DNA from: Sarcocystis neurona | Lineage: Eukaryota; Apicomplexa; Conoidasida; Eucoccidiorida; Sarcocystidae | Assembly: GCA_000727475.1 (NCBI GenBank) | Contig: KL647297.1 | Span: forward strand, 953,280-1,017,279 | Length of the DNA stretch: 64,000 nucleotides | Direction of reading: 5' to 3' | In this document: one piece after another, positions 51,201 to 62,699 of the stretch | Layout of the letters: every line of letters begins with the position of its first letter | How positions within the stretch are numbered: position 1 is the first letter of the stretch | Program-made: the position numbers and the translations under genes | The notes under the pieces: model-generated | Told to the model about the DNA's origin: nothing | Database searches by the model: none | What the model saw: the letters and a program-made list of their open reading frames with translations, nothing else

Positions 51201-51350
51201 GTTCACATAAATATATATATGTATTCAGACACTGATAGGGATGCAGACATGTAAATATAGAAGTATATCTACACGTATGTTGAAGTGTAGGGAGGTTGGT
51301 CTCACTTTCATTTTCAGCTGTTGAACGTAGAAGCGGTCGGCAGAGAGCAT
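45048..51350 (-). CDS. Conserved-looking protein of unknown function, three exons
   Basis: Model: exon 1 51350-51306 (MLSADRFYVQQLKMK, donor GTGAGA), exon 2 49124-48644 (acceptor GGTGCAG, donor GTGCAT), exon 3 45586-45048 (acceptor TTGGCAG). Phases 0 and 1 match, giving about 354 residues. Exon 2 starts VLRFKSHLFERLYPWSRFAA, passes through an Ala/Gly-rich linker and ends VKVYLTEAAERQLPQLETVY...RPHYNISI. Exon 3 begins VGVEDVLGAVAACHANAP, then has a basic cluster (RSRRKRRKKR, a candidate nuclear signal), a long Glu/Asp tract, and a conserved-looking C-terminus (FGVQRDSAVVFDRDGYPVKL, then helix). Exon 1 is the weakest part; an alternative start in the block near 49567 gives a basic, presequence-like N-terminus but does not splice in phase. 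No family recognised. Confidence 0.5.
45587..48643 (-). other. Intron 2 of the unknown gene, simple repeats
   Basis: About 3 kb between NISI and VGVED, dominated by TATA, TACA and CACA repeats (for example 46440-46490, 47130-47150, 47620-47650, 48140-48500). No coding segment is supported. Confidence 0.55.
49130..49480. repeat. CAG triplet blocks upstream of exon 2
   Basis: CAG/GCA triplets on the given strand at 49135-49230 and 49365-49475, in the proposed intron 1 of the unknown gene. A plus-strand frame (about 49290-49541) and a minus-strand frame (to 49567) both read plausibly, and AATAAA occurs at 49536-49541 on the plus strand, so an independent short transcript is possible. Confidence 0.5.
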
Positions 51351-52228
51351 GCGTCCGGTATAGAGCCGTACCTGCAGCAGCAACAGCAGGAGGCGTCGCT
51401 TCTTTCCTTTTTCACACGCGCAACTCACTCTGGTAGAGAGAAACAAATTTATACACATATACCCATACGCACACATGTACACATATATATATGTGTATAT
51501 GTAAATATATATGAGTAGATACACACACGCGCACCCCCACACACACGTGCGTGTGCTGCAGCAGCAGCTGCTGCTGCTGCTCGACGGTCGAGAAGGAGGA
51601 ACGAAGGCATATATACTCACACGGATACACGAATATTACACACAGAGAGGAGTACATTCCTATTATCCGGAGAAACCTAGACACACACAGACACACACAC
51701 ACATAAATACACACGAACACACAGATGCGTAGATATCTTCTCCGTACACATATACACACAGCTACATATATATATATATACTTACATACACGTATTGACA
51801 GAGAAACAGAGACATACACATACACATATACATGTATATATTTTTTGGATGCACACCAAATGCGCACCACACACCGACAAAGATATACATATACGCTTAT
51901 ACATCTCTCTCCCTCAACATATACATATATATATACATATATATTAACAAAGACATACACATACACTTAAACCTCTCTCTCTATACATGCATATACAATA
52001 ACAAAGATATACGTATACTTTTACACATCCATCTCTACACATATTGACAAGGGGCTACATATACACTTATATACATATATATCTTTCTCTCCCTCCTCTC
52101 TCTCTCTCTATATATATATATATACATATATTTATATATTAAACACACATACAAATATACATACATACATACATACATATATGACATATACATCTATATA
52201 CATATATATATATATACATACTATTTAC

Positions 52229-52259
<31 letters not shown>

Positions 52260-52405
52260 CGTATACTACCACCAGAGACATACATATATACTTATACCTG
52301 TCTCTGTCTCTCGCTATATATATATACATGTATACATGTACTAAAAGAGATATACGTATATACTTATACCTCCCTCTCTTTCTTTTTTTCTCTCTCTCTC
52401 TCTCG

Positions 52406-52440
<35 letters not shown>

Positions 52441-53337
52441 TGTATAAATATATATATATATGTGTATATAAAGTGAGCACGCCATGAGAGAGAGCGGCGC
52501 GAGTGGTTGGTTTGGCGTAGATGCGGCAACAGGCAGAGAAGAAGTGCGAGCAAAGAGAGACGAGAAGACAGGCACGTACTTCTCCATTTCTTCCTTTTCT
52601 CTTCTATTTCTCGCCGTCTCTCTCTCTATGCTCTTTCCCCTTACCCCCGACCCCCCCCCATACACACAAGTGCACTTATACGCACGCGGATGCGCCCCCT
52701 ACATATATATATATATATATATATATCCGCCTACACGGGTGCATCGCAGTGGGAAGGCACGCGGTGCTTGCATGACAGCGTCTCTATGAAGGCTGAATAT
52801 ACACATATAAATATATATATATATATGCATATGAACGGTGGAAAACAGTATTTGTGTAGAGGTGGTGTATTTGTAGTAGCGAACTTCCGTCTACTGATCT
52901 GGGCGCAGGTGTCTGTCTCTGTCTCTTGTGCTGCTTTCCCTTTCCTCTCTTTTTTCCTCCTGTTGGTCCTTCGAAGAGGTAGCTGTCGTCCGTCTACCGC
53001 TTTGGCTCGCTTGTCTTCCTTTCTCCTTTTCCCACTGCAGTGCAGTCGTGTAGTAGGTCTACACCTCGTCAGCTCCTTTCTTTTTCTCTCTTCTTCTCTC
53101 TTTTCCCGCTGACGCGGTGGTATACTTCCTCAATCTTTTTTGCGCAACTTTTTTTTTTCTCTCTGTCTCTCTCTCTTCCTTCTCTCTCTTTTTCTCTTGT
53201 ACTGTCCTTTGGGGGATTGCAGGACGTCTTCGTAGTGTGTCCTCTTTTTCTCTTCTCCTTCTAAGAGGCAGCAGCCGTACGTTTCCCTACGGCGCTGCCT
53301 TTCTTCTCCTTCCCTCCTTTTCGCGCGTTTCTCCTTC
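51351..53337. repeat. Intergenic simple-sequence region
   Basis: Separates the unknown gene from the glyoxalase gene. Dense CACA, TACA, TATA and CTCT repeats cover 51440-52470. A non-repetitive patch at 52480-52620 and pyrimidine-rich sequence at 52900-53330 follow; the latter probably includes the 3' UTR of the glyoxalase gene. No gene is supported. Confidence 0.6.
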
Positions 53338-55154
53338 TTAGACAGGACGTACTTTTTGCAAAGTCGGGGTCAGCGGTACGCGCAGAGGGACGTACTTCTG
53401 CACCGGGAGAAGTTTCTCTTTTTCTTCCATCACACGCAGAGTCTCTTTGAAAAGAAGCAGCTGCTCCTCTAAGCTTCTCGGTTTGTCTACAAGTCTGATG
53501 CCCAGCGCCACACGCAGACGTTCCGCTTCCTCCTCTGCTGCGTCGCCTTTCTCTTCCTCTTCCTGCTGCCGTCTCATCTTCTTCTCCTTCTCCTCCTGCG
53601 TCTTCTTCTCGGCTGCTTCCCTTCCCGTTTCTCTTCCTGCTGAGTCGCCTTTTTCCTCCTCCCCGTGTTCGGTACCCGAGGAAATCTGCTGCAGCGAATG
53701 CTTCTGCTTTTGCTTCTTTTTGTCCCATTCTTTCCTCTGCATGTCTCCCACCACCTGCTGCTGCTCCTTCTCCTTCTCCACCTCCGCCTCTTTCTCTTCT
53801 TCCCTTCTGGCTGCCTGCTTTCCCTCTTGCGTCCCACCTGCTGCCGCTCCGTTTCTTTGTCCTCTACCTGGCTCCCCCCCCCGCTGTTGCTGCTGCAAAT
53901 GTTGCTCCAGAAGAGCAATCTGCTGCTTCAGCTCTTCCTTTCGAATATCTCGTTCTTGATCCTGCATGTAGGCTTCCCACGACCGCAGAGCGCGAAGCTG
54001 CTGCAGGGCCTTCTCTGGGGACAGGCTAATGCTGCTATTTCTTGTCTGCTGCTGCACTTCGATGCCGTTGCCTTCTGGATCTAACAAATAGGCCGAAGTT
54101 ACCCAGATATCTTTCCTCGCCTACAGAAAAAAGGCGAGAAAGGAAGAAAGCCGCAGCAGAACACCAACACAACTTCCGTCTATTCAACACCAACAGGAGA
54201 AAGTGAGACGCTCAGCAAGAGCAGCCAGTCATCCATGCACATATACGTATACGGAGTGAACAGAGGAAAACAAAGGTGTACACATATGGACATGCAGAAG
54301 AGGAAGGAGAACGCGACAGGAGAAGAAGAAGCACACGTAAGAGTCGCATACAACGGTAGAAAGGCACGAAGACTTCCACGCACGTATGTTGCTGGGGTCA
54401 CCTGGACCCTACACACAGGTGCGCATACATCTGTGTATGTACATGTATACGGGCGAACGTAGAACAGCCACAACATCGTTAACCCGGGATCTTCGCCAGC
54501 CTTATGGGAAGAAAAGAGAGAAAGTGGCAGAACACGACAAGAGGCGAGGCAAACGTCTCGCTATGAACGCATCTATGCATACATATATATACACCTGGGT
54601 ATATATGCATGTACACGTATGTATATATACATATATGGATAATGCATACGTATGTATATATATATATCTGTGCACACACATGTAAGAGGAAAGTGTCGTG
54701 GTGGGCGGAAGACGCGGGTCTTCTCGGGGCAGCGCGGGGAACGTGGCAGGAAAAGCAGCGTTCTCGAAGCGGCGGCAACCCAGGACAGCGGCCACAGCAG
54801 AGCCGGCGCAGCAAACGGCAGATGTCACAGGCACAGCAGACAAAGCAGAAGCACCAGCAGCAACATCGCCGCGGCAGGAGCAGCACCAAGAGCCGCGCGC
54901 AGGGGCAGCAGCTCACGTGGACGAGGCGACAGATATTTATAGACACTGCAAGCTTGCCAGCCTGCGCAAGTCTTTGCCTTCCCTTCTTTCTCCTATGTAG
55001 ATGCAAACAAAACGAACCAAATACACACAAATACACCTACATATATAGAGGTACATATATATATATATGTACATACACAAACGTCAGAATATACACATAT
55101 ATGCATTCATAAACGTATATACACATGTACGCACAACCAGTTGAATACAAATAG

Positions 55155-55187
<33 letters not shown>

Positions 55188-58100
55188 AACGCTGAGATGG
55201 CTGCACGTGGAAACGCAGAAACAAAAGAATTCCCGATGTTCGAGGCTGCAGCTGCCTTCCACGTACATCGACGCAGGAGAGATAGGCAGGGAGACAAACG
55301 TCAAGGTGCAGCATCGTTCTAAATATGCCAACATCAGCGTCTGTGGACATTCTCCCCGTCAAAAAAGGTGAAGTCAGTCACATCCCAAAACACCTGCTAA
55401 TGTACATGTGTGTTTGTATGTGTACCTGTCTATACATGTGTGTGCGTGTGTGTGTGTCTGTACATATACATACATACATATATATATATGCGTGCGTATG
55501 TGTGTACGTATATATATATATATACATACGTGTGCATACATATGTGTGTGTACATATATGTGTGTATATATATGTGTAGGTGTGTGAACGTGTGTGTACA
55601 TATATATATATATATATGCGTGCGTATATATATATATATATGTGTACGTATGTGTGTGCATGTATACGTATATATCTATATCTATATATATATATGTGAC
55701 GTACGTGTTCATCAGGTATCATAGAGGGGACTACTTTTCTTTTGGCGGGTAGCTGGTAAAGCTTGCCACCGGCAGCAGCAACAGCAGCAGGCGAGAGATG
55801 TAGCAGGGAGGGGAGAGAGCAGGTGAAGCCGATAAAGCCGTGGCATTGTCGATCAAGTCTGTCCCTTTTTTTCTCAAATTCCCGCGCTCGGTTCAGCGCA
55901 GGGAGGTCTGTGCACAGGCCCTGCATGTGCCGCTGCAGCTGCAACAGAAATTGCTGCCTCTGCGCCTCGTCCTCGGCCGCTGTCGGGACGTCCACCTGCT
56001 GCTCCATGATCGCCGCTGCTGCAGGTGTGTAGCTCAGCTCAATTTTAAGGGAGTTCACAAAATAGCCAGACAGCTCCGCCGGCAGCGCCTCAGCAGGAGA
56101 TGGAGAAGCACCAGTTGAAGAAGGAGGAGAGTCGGAAGAACAGGCAGAGGACGCCGCTGCGGAGGCAGCAGCAGCAGGAGCAGCACCCTGCCCCGCAGCA
56201 GAGGCATCAGCGCGACGTGCTCCACGAGCGCCACCGCGAGACGCAGTCGTAATGCCTGCGGCTGCAATGGCGTCGACAGCAGCAGAGGCAGCAGCAACAG
56301 GGGAGGAAGTAGCAACCGGCGAGGAACCAGCAGCAGGGGACGAAAGCGCAGCAGGGGAAGAAGGAGCAGCAGGGGAAGAAGCAGTAGTAGCAGCTGGCGT
56401 AGCAGTGTTCGAGAAACCAGCAGGACGGGACGGAGTTTTCTTCTCCGTCGCAGGAGGCGGAGGATAACCGAGGAGCACAAGAGTAGTTGGCCCTGCCTTT
56501 TCGGCGGCTTCTACGGCAGCGCGTATAGCTGCTAAACTTTCTGCTTCCTTAACAACATCCCTTCGGTCGTGAGAGAATATGTGAGGGGGAAGTAAATAGG
56601 AGCGGCGACTATAACTAGACACTGCTGCTGCTGCTTCTTCCTCTTCCTTCTCTTCTTTCCCAGACCGCCCTTCTTCTCCTTTTTGGCCGCTCACAGCAAA
56701 TGTTTCCACCCTTTCATTTCTTTCCTTATGAGAAGTGTTTCTTTCCTTCCCTTCGCTTCCGCTGCTGCTGCTGCTGTCGCTGCCCGTCTCGGCCTCTCTA
56801 CAGACGGCCGCGGCCTCTATCTCCTCACGCTGGCCAGACCACTGTTCATTTGCTGCCGTTGCTGCTGCTCTTCCGCCCTCTTCTTCTTCTTCTGCTCCTC
56901 GTCCTCTCCCAGCAGCTGTCGCCGCTGCTGCTGCTCCTGCTGCTGCAGCTGCTGGTGGCGCAGAAGCTGAGCGTGTCTGCTGTTGTTGCTGCAGCGCCGG
57001 CCGATGAGCGTAACCGAGGACCTCCATATGCAGCACTTCTTTGTAAAAACGAACCATTTTCTCTAAATTCTTCACCCGCAGTCGAACATGCAGAAGCTTG
57101 CGTACCGGCTCTTTCCCTTCTTCTTTCTCTTCTTGTTTTTCTTCCTCGGCTCTCTGTCCGCCGCTTTTGTGTATTCTCAAACTTTCGGCGTCTCCTCCTC
57201 CTCCTGTATTTGTTTCTTCGATGCGTGCCGCAGCAGCAGAAGTCCTTCCTTCGTCTGCTGCTTCAAAGGCCACTGTTCCTACACGCGCAGTTCTTTTCTG
57301 CCCGTCAGCATTGCATCTCTTCGCTGCTGCTGCTGTTGCTTGTCGGGACTGCTGCTGCTGCAGCTGGTGTGCTGTTGAGGCTGTCGCTGGTGCTCTAGGC
57401 GCTGCAGGTGCTTGTTGAAAAAACGTTGCCTTCAAGGCAGCTCTTCTCCCTGCCACTGCCGCTGTTGTTTCTGCTACTGTTCGCATTCCTGCTCTTGCCG
57501 CAGCTGCTACAGAAAATGTGCCTCTTTGTTTCTCTGCCGCAGCTGCAGCACGGCTCTCGCAGATGGCCGAGAGGCTGTATCTTGGCGCTGCTGCAGCCGC
57601 AGTCGTACGACCGGCAGCAACGCCAGCTCCGCAGTTGCCAGCAAAAGCAGAACCAGCACGGTCGGCAGCAGCAGCTGCAGCAAGAGCAGAGCAGGAGAGG
57701 GAGGCAAAAGGAGGGGCCAAATAAGCAGCAACAGCAGCAGAGACAGCAGCAGCGGCTGCTGGAGGAAACGTACTGAGCTTATCTGAGGCGTGGACCGCAC
57801 TCCATACTGCTGCTGCTTCAAGTGGCCTACGACCGTCACCACTCCCACCCCATGCTATTGTTCCTGCAGGTCGACTGCGTCGTATACTAGGAGAAGCTGC
57901 TTTGTTGCAAATTTGAAAATATACTGGCGCTGCTGCGCCTGGGGTTCTTTCTCCTTCACTTACGCAGAGCCACGGACTCGCGTTTCTCTCTGTGTTGCAG
58001 CTGCTTCTGCCTTTGCAGCTCTGCTGCTGACCTGCGCTGTCTCTCCTGCGGTTGCTGCTTAGCCCCCACGCTGCTGTAGTGGATCCGCTGCTGCACCTGC

Positions 58101-59430
58101 GGCCGTGTCCCAAGACGCTGCTGCTGCAGGTGCACACGCCAGCGATAAAGAGAAAAAGGAGACTAAAAGGTCGCTCTCTCCGGCGAGGGAACTGTGCTAC
58201 AGAAGAAAAAATATTCCCTCTGCAACTGCTGCTGCGGCTGCACCCGTCGCCGTCGCCGCTGGACCTGCTGCTGCTGCTGCACCCGTCCTTGCTGCCGCTG
58301 GAGCTGCTGCTGCTGCAGCACCGTAGCGCCGTGTTACTCTCGCGCTTGAGACTACTGCTGCACTTTCCCACGTTTTGTTCAGCAGCACCGGCTGCGTGTT
58401 TTCCTTTTATCTCATGCAGAGCAGCAGCAGCAGCAGGCCACTGCCTCCTCGTGCTATCCCCAAGTGGCTCCTGCTGCTGCTGCTTCTTCTCCTGGGACCG
58501 TAACAACAGCTGCTTGCTGCCTACGTGGAAGCATTGCTGCTGTTGCTGACATTCCTTCCACCCTGATTGTTGCTGCTCCTGCTGCTCCGGCGTCTGTGAC
58601 GGCTGCTGGTGGCGACGTTGGGGCTTTTGCAGCTGCTGGTGTGATTCTTCGCCAGAGGCTCTTCTTCGCGGTCGCTGCTGAGCGCCGAACGGAGGGAGGT
58701 GGTGTTGTTGAGCCTCGTGCTGCGAGGCGGAGACTGCCTGTTGCTGCTGTAAACATAGGAGACTCTGCGGCTGCATATCGCAAAAATCACAGTGCTGCTC
58801 ACGCAGAGAAGTCTGCAGCTCTTGGTGTTCAAAACGAAAAGCCAGAAGTCTGCCTCTTACACTGGCTTGCTGGACAGCTGCAGCGGGTTGCTGCTGCCCA
58901 CAACGCAGTCCGCTTACGCTTTTCCGCTGCTGCTCCTGCTGTCTTCGGCTTCGCCCAACGCTCGGCTTTTCAAAAATTTGTTGCTGCTGCTTTTCTTCTG
59001 AGAGAGAGAGTCGTCGCGGACGTGTTCTACGCAGCGGACCCCCCTGCTGCTGGTGCCGTTGCTGCAGCTTGTTTTGCTGCTGCGGATTCTGCTGCTGCTG
59101 CTGTCGCAAGGGGGAGAAGCCGAGACGCCCTAGGTGCAGCAGCAAACTTTGCTGCTCACGCTGCTGCTGCTGCTCCCGCACCCGTGGCTGCTCCTGCAGC
59201 TTCTGGATTTGGTGCCGCTCCCGCTTGAAGACTTGCTGCTGCTGGTGGACTCGCCGCTGCTGCTGCTGTGCGCCCTGCTGCTGCTGCTGCAGCACACGGA
59301 GGTGAGACACGTGTTGCGCGTGAGGCTGCGATAGTTCCCTCAGCGCTTTTGTTGCACGGGCTGGCTTGACGCCAAGGGAGGCAGAAAAGAGGAAGAACAG
59401 AAGGAGAACAAAGAAAGTCCACTTTTCCAT
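53338..59430 (-). CDS. Glyoxalase I-like protein with signal peptide and long inserts
   Basis: Predicted metal-dependent glyoxalase I (lactoylglutathione lyase) fold, which converts the hemithioacetal of methylglyoxal and glutathione to lactoylglutathione. Exon 1 59430-55705 (donor GTACGT) joins exon 2 54120-53338 (acceptor TTCTGTAG) in phase 0, giving 1,502 residues; typical enzymes have 130-350. The ATG at 59430 starts MEKWTFFVLLLFFLFSASLG, a clear signal peptide, then a basic stretch. Gln/Ala-rich sequence fills residues 40-770. Domain landmarks: His781 in LLHVRLRVKNLEKMVRFYKE, Glu1131 in KIELSY, His1197 in CHGFIGF and Glu1263 in DPEGNGIEV, matching the two His and two Glu metal ligands of E. 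coli GloA. A charged coiled-coil-like tail (Glu/Lys/Gln) ends the protein. A 350-residue insert separates the first two ligands, so catalytic activity is not certain. Confidence 0.8.
54121..55704 (-). other. Intron of the glyoxalase gene
   Basis: 1,584 bases from GTACGT to CTGTAG. TATA repeats fill 55030-55190 and 55430-55700. A GC-rich CAG-type block lies at about 54690-54950, on the strand opposite to the gene. It is not needed for the glyoxalase frame (DEH joins ARKDIWVTSAYLLDPEGN directly). Confidence 0.7.
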
Positions 59431-60565
59431 CTGGGGAAAAGGACGCAGCAAATTCCCTTTACCAGGCCACCTAGAGAGATGAAGGAAACCGCCCGCCAGG
59501 GTGTCGTACGCGAAAGAAAAGATAAAGGAAAAGGCAGAGGAAAAGCTGATAGAGAAGAAGCGGAAGAAAGATATGGAGAGACGGAGGAGAGGAGAAAGCA
59601 GAGGAAAAAGTCAGAGAAAGGGAAGACGGGAACGTGGAAAAGGGAAAAGAAGTAAAAAGACGATGACGGAGAAGAAGAAGAAGAAGAAGAAAAGGATGGG
59701 GCTGAACAAGAAGGGCAAGACGAAAGCGGAAAAGGAGAAGAAAAAGGACGTTGTCAGAAGAAGAAAAAAGGAGCGGGAGGCGAAGACAGAACGAAGAAAT
59801 ACAGAAGAAGCTGAAAGAGCTTACAGAAAGATTCTTAGTGAAAAGAAGGGGCAAAAATCCCCAGGAGGAAGAAACAAAAGGAGACAACAGAGCAAATAAT
59901 AAAGTCAGTGAAAGGGAGAGAAGGAAGCAGCACGATGGTAGCACGCAGAAGAAGCGAACCAAGGACGACACGGACAGCTAAGTGCCCCAGTTGTATACAA
60001 CCATCCCACGCGGAGAAAAAGGAAACGGAACCTAAAGAGAAAAGGAGGGGAAAAGGAGCGAAAAAAGGGAAAACGGAGAAAAAAGGAAATCCCCGTTTTC
60101 AGAAGAGGAGGCCCAGAAGAGAAAAAAGAAGAACCACCACCTTCTGTTGAGAGAGAGTGTAAAAAGCTGCAGCCCCACAAATGCAGCAGCGGCAGCAGGA
60201 GCAGTAGCAGCAGCAGCAATAGCAACGGCAGCGGCAGCAGTAGTCGCAGTAATAGCAGGAGAAGCAATAGCAGCAGCAGCAACAGCAGTTGTAGTAGCAG
60301 CAGCAGCAGTTGTAGTAACAGTAGCGGCAGCAGCAATAGCAACAGCAGCAGCAACAGTCGTAGTACTAGCAGGAGCAGCAGTAGCAACAGCGGCAACAGC
60401 AGTTGTAGTAGTAGTAGCAGCAGCAATGGCTACAACAGCGGGAGTTGTCGCAACAGCACCACCAGCAACAGCAGCAGTCGCAGACGGCAGCAACAGCAAG
60501 AACTTTCCTGCTGAACCCGGTACGCTGCCGTCGCTGCCTTCTCTGCTATATCCGCAGGAACAGAA
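59431..60565. promoter_or_regulatory. Divergent intergenic region
   Basis: About 1.1 kb between the starts of the glyoxalase gene (minus) and the next plus-strand gene, so both promoters should be here. It is purine-rich on the given strand (GAA, AGA; a GAAGAAGAAGAAG run near 59670) from 59470 to 60150 and then CAG/GTAGCAG triplets from 60180 to 60490. No individual element can be named. Confidence 0.4.
60180..60490. repeat. CAG/GTA/ACA triplet tract
   Basis: About 310 bases of interrupted CAG, GTAGCAG and AACAGC triplets on the given strand, just upstream of the ATG at 60566; either 5' UTR or upstream spacer. Confidence 0.8.
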
Positions 60566-61000
60566 ATGGCGGCGGTAGCGGAGCAGAACTTTCTTACGCA
60601 GGATCAAGTAGCAAAGATGAAAGAGTTCGCCTGTGGCCCTCTTGCTGCTGCTGCTACTTCTGTCTTTGCTGCTTTAGGCGTCCCTGCTGCTACTGCTGTT
60701 CTGGGAGCTTTTGCTGCTGCTGCTGGTGCCGCATCAGGCGGCGGTCGTGCTGCTGCTGCTGCCGCCCTGGACGACCTATGGCTGCTCCTGGTTTTTCAGG
60801 TGCGTCTGCTGCGAACTTTGCTGCTGAGGTGGACGCTTGTGTTGCTGCTGCTGCATGCGCAACGCTACTACTGCTGCCGCTGCTGAACATGCGGCTGAAA
60901 ATGCTGTCGGAGTCTTTTCTCCACCGGCCGCTGACAACATTCAAAAATTTCCTTCAATAAAACAAAATCTGCTGCAGCCGTTTGGGAGAACCAAAAGCAG
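60566..61000 (+). CDS. First exon of an unknown Ala-rich protein, two frame slips
   Basis: The ATG sits in a strong coccidian-style context (ACAGAAATGGC). It opens MAAVAEQNFLTQDQVAKMKE followed by Ala-rich sequence. The protein-like reading changes frame twice, near 60766-60772 and near 60860, each consistent with one missing base. It then continues through HAAENAVGVFSPPADNIQKF and QNLLQPFGRTKS to a strong donor (GTGAGTAA, GT at 61001). Alternatively a donor at 60800 (CAG/GTGCGT) ends a 78-codon exon. Later exons are unclear: candidate acceptors lie at 61129 and 61296. I recognise no domain. Confidence 0.45.
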
Positions 61001-61129
61001 GTGAGTAACCTCCTGCTGCTAAGGCCGCGCTGTTAAGGCCGCGCTGTTGAGACCGTGCTGCTGAGGCGGCAGTGCTGAGAGGCAGCAGCTCCTGCTGCTA
61101 CAAAGCTGCTGCTGCTGCTTCTTCTCCAG

Positions 61130-61557
61130 GCGGCTGGGCTGCTGCCGCTGCTGCCGCTGCTGTTGTTGCTGCTGCGCGCGGGTCGTTTTTCTGGAGAAAA
61201 ATGTGGGGAGGAGGAAGGCCGAGGAGCAAGAGCTTGACAAGACAGCAAGGACGATTCGTTGAGGTGCAGGCGTGACTGGCTTTTTTTAATCTTCAGGTGC
61301 ATACGGCAGCAGCAGCAGCAGACGCAGTAGAAGAAGAAGGAGCGGAGCAATTCTTTTCCGCTCGCAGCTGCGGCAGGGTGGAGGATCTGCCGCAGGTCGA
61401 ACTTTTTTTCTGTCGAAGGCAGAAAGAGTTGCGGGAAAGAGAGAAAGAGAGAAAAGATGGAGAGGGAAGGAGGCAGCGGTGGAGAGACAAGAGAGAAGAA
61501 AGAAGCAAAGTGGACACGAAAAGAAAAGGTAGAGGGAAGACCAGATTCCAAAAGTGA
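61130..61557 (+). CDS. Candidate downstream exons of the plus-strand gene
   Basis: After an acceptor at 61129, the phase required by the 61000 donor gives a Cys-rich start and then ARVVFLEKNVGRRKAEEQEL to a stop near 61261. Another frame gives poly-Ala and then RGSFFWRKMWGGGRPRSKSL, to 61275. A second strong acceptor (TTTTTTTAATCTTCAG) precedes 61297, where an open frame reads HTAAAAADAVEEEGAEQFFS and becomes Lys/Arg/Glu-rich to a stop at 61557. These cannot be joined into one consistent model without further frame slips. Confidence 0.3.
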
Positions 61558-62699
61558 AAAAGAAGCTAGCAGAGGTAAGGAGGAGGGGAAGAAGAAGAAG
61601 AAAGAAAAGAAAAAACGGAGGACGGAAGAGATGTGGAGTAGGACAAAGTTCGAAAAAGGACAGGCTGCAAAGTAAGAAAACGGAGGAGGAGAGACAGAGA
61701 CGAGGGTTAGACCGAGGAAGAAGAAGAAGAAAAACAGACGCACAGAGGCGCGCCTGAAGACGAGAGCGAATCAAAAATAAAAAAAGGAGACATGAAGAAG
61801 AAATACGAGGATATGGTGCGGCGAAGGGAGACTCGCGAGAAGAGCGTTCGAGCCAACGACAGAACGAAGAAGAAGAAAAACGGAGAGAAGGGGAATAGGG
61901 GAGGGACACCGGAGGTTTGGCGAAAATGAGAACTCGAAGGAAAACACGGGCTGCAGGCGGGGAAAGTAGAAGAGGAAGACACAAAGAGGAAAGACAAGTG
62001 AAGGAATGGGAGAGGAAATCGAACACGACCGAAGGACTGCCACAAAAGAGAAGAGAGAGGGACATATGGAAGAGAGTGGGAGCGCGAGTAGAGGCAGAGC
62101 ACACAGAGAGGAGGGGCGGAGAAGAGACGAAGAAAACGAATTCCTCAGGGAGAAGAAAAAGGAAGGAACGAAGAAGAAAGTGGAGGAGAAAGCAAGAAGC
62201 GAAGGAAAACGAGATAACGAGCAAGCATGGGCGAAAAAGGGGAAAAGGAACACGGGAAGGAAGAGGAAGGGAAGGGAGAAGGGATGCAGGAAGAAAAGGG
62301 AGAAGAAAGTCGAAAAGAAAAAGAACGGAGGAGACGAGAGGAACAGGAAGAAGAAGAAAAGAAGAGAGTGGTCCGTGCAAGTGAAGGAAGTAGATTGCAG
62401 ACGGCGGGAAACGGACAGAAAGAAGAAGTAGCAGAAAAGGAGAGAATAGAGAAGGACGAGATGGAGAAGATCGAAAAAAAAAGGAACTGGACAAAAAGGA
62501 AGCGACTACACGAGAAAACCTCGAAGAAGAGGAAGGTGAAATCAAAAGGGCAGGGAAGAAGAGAAAATGGGTAAAGCGCAAGCAAGCGAACAAGAAAGCA
62601 GCTTCGCCTCTTCTTGATAGCCCTGTTGCTCGCTGGAGCGATATAAATGGAGAACAGTGTAGCAAAAACGATGAACGAACCAAAGGCGACGAAAACATA

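Larger units (their letters stand above)
59480..62600. repeat. Purine-biased tract (given strand)
   Basis: Long stretches at 59500-60150 and 61430-62580 consist mainly of GA-rich sequence (AAGAAG, GGAAG, GAGAAG), interrupted by the CAG tract and the plus-strand exons. Open frames of over 100 codons on both strands (Lys/Arg/Glu on plus, Phe/Ser/Leu on minus) follow from the lack of stop-forming composition and are not evidence of genes. Confidence 0.75.
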
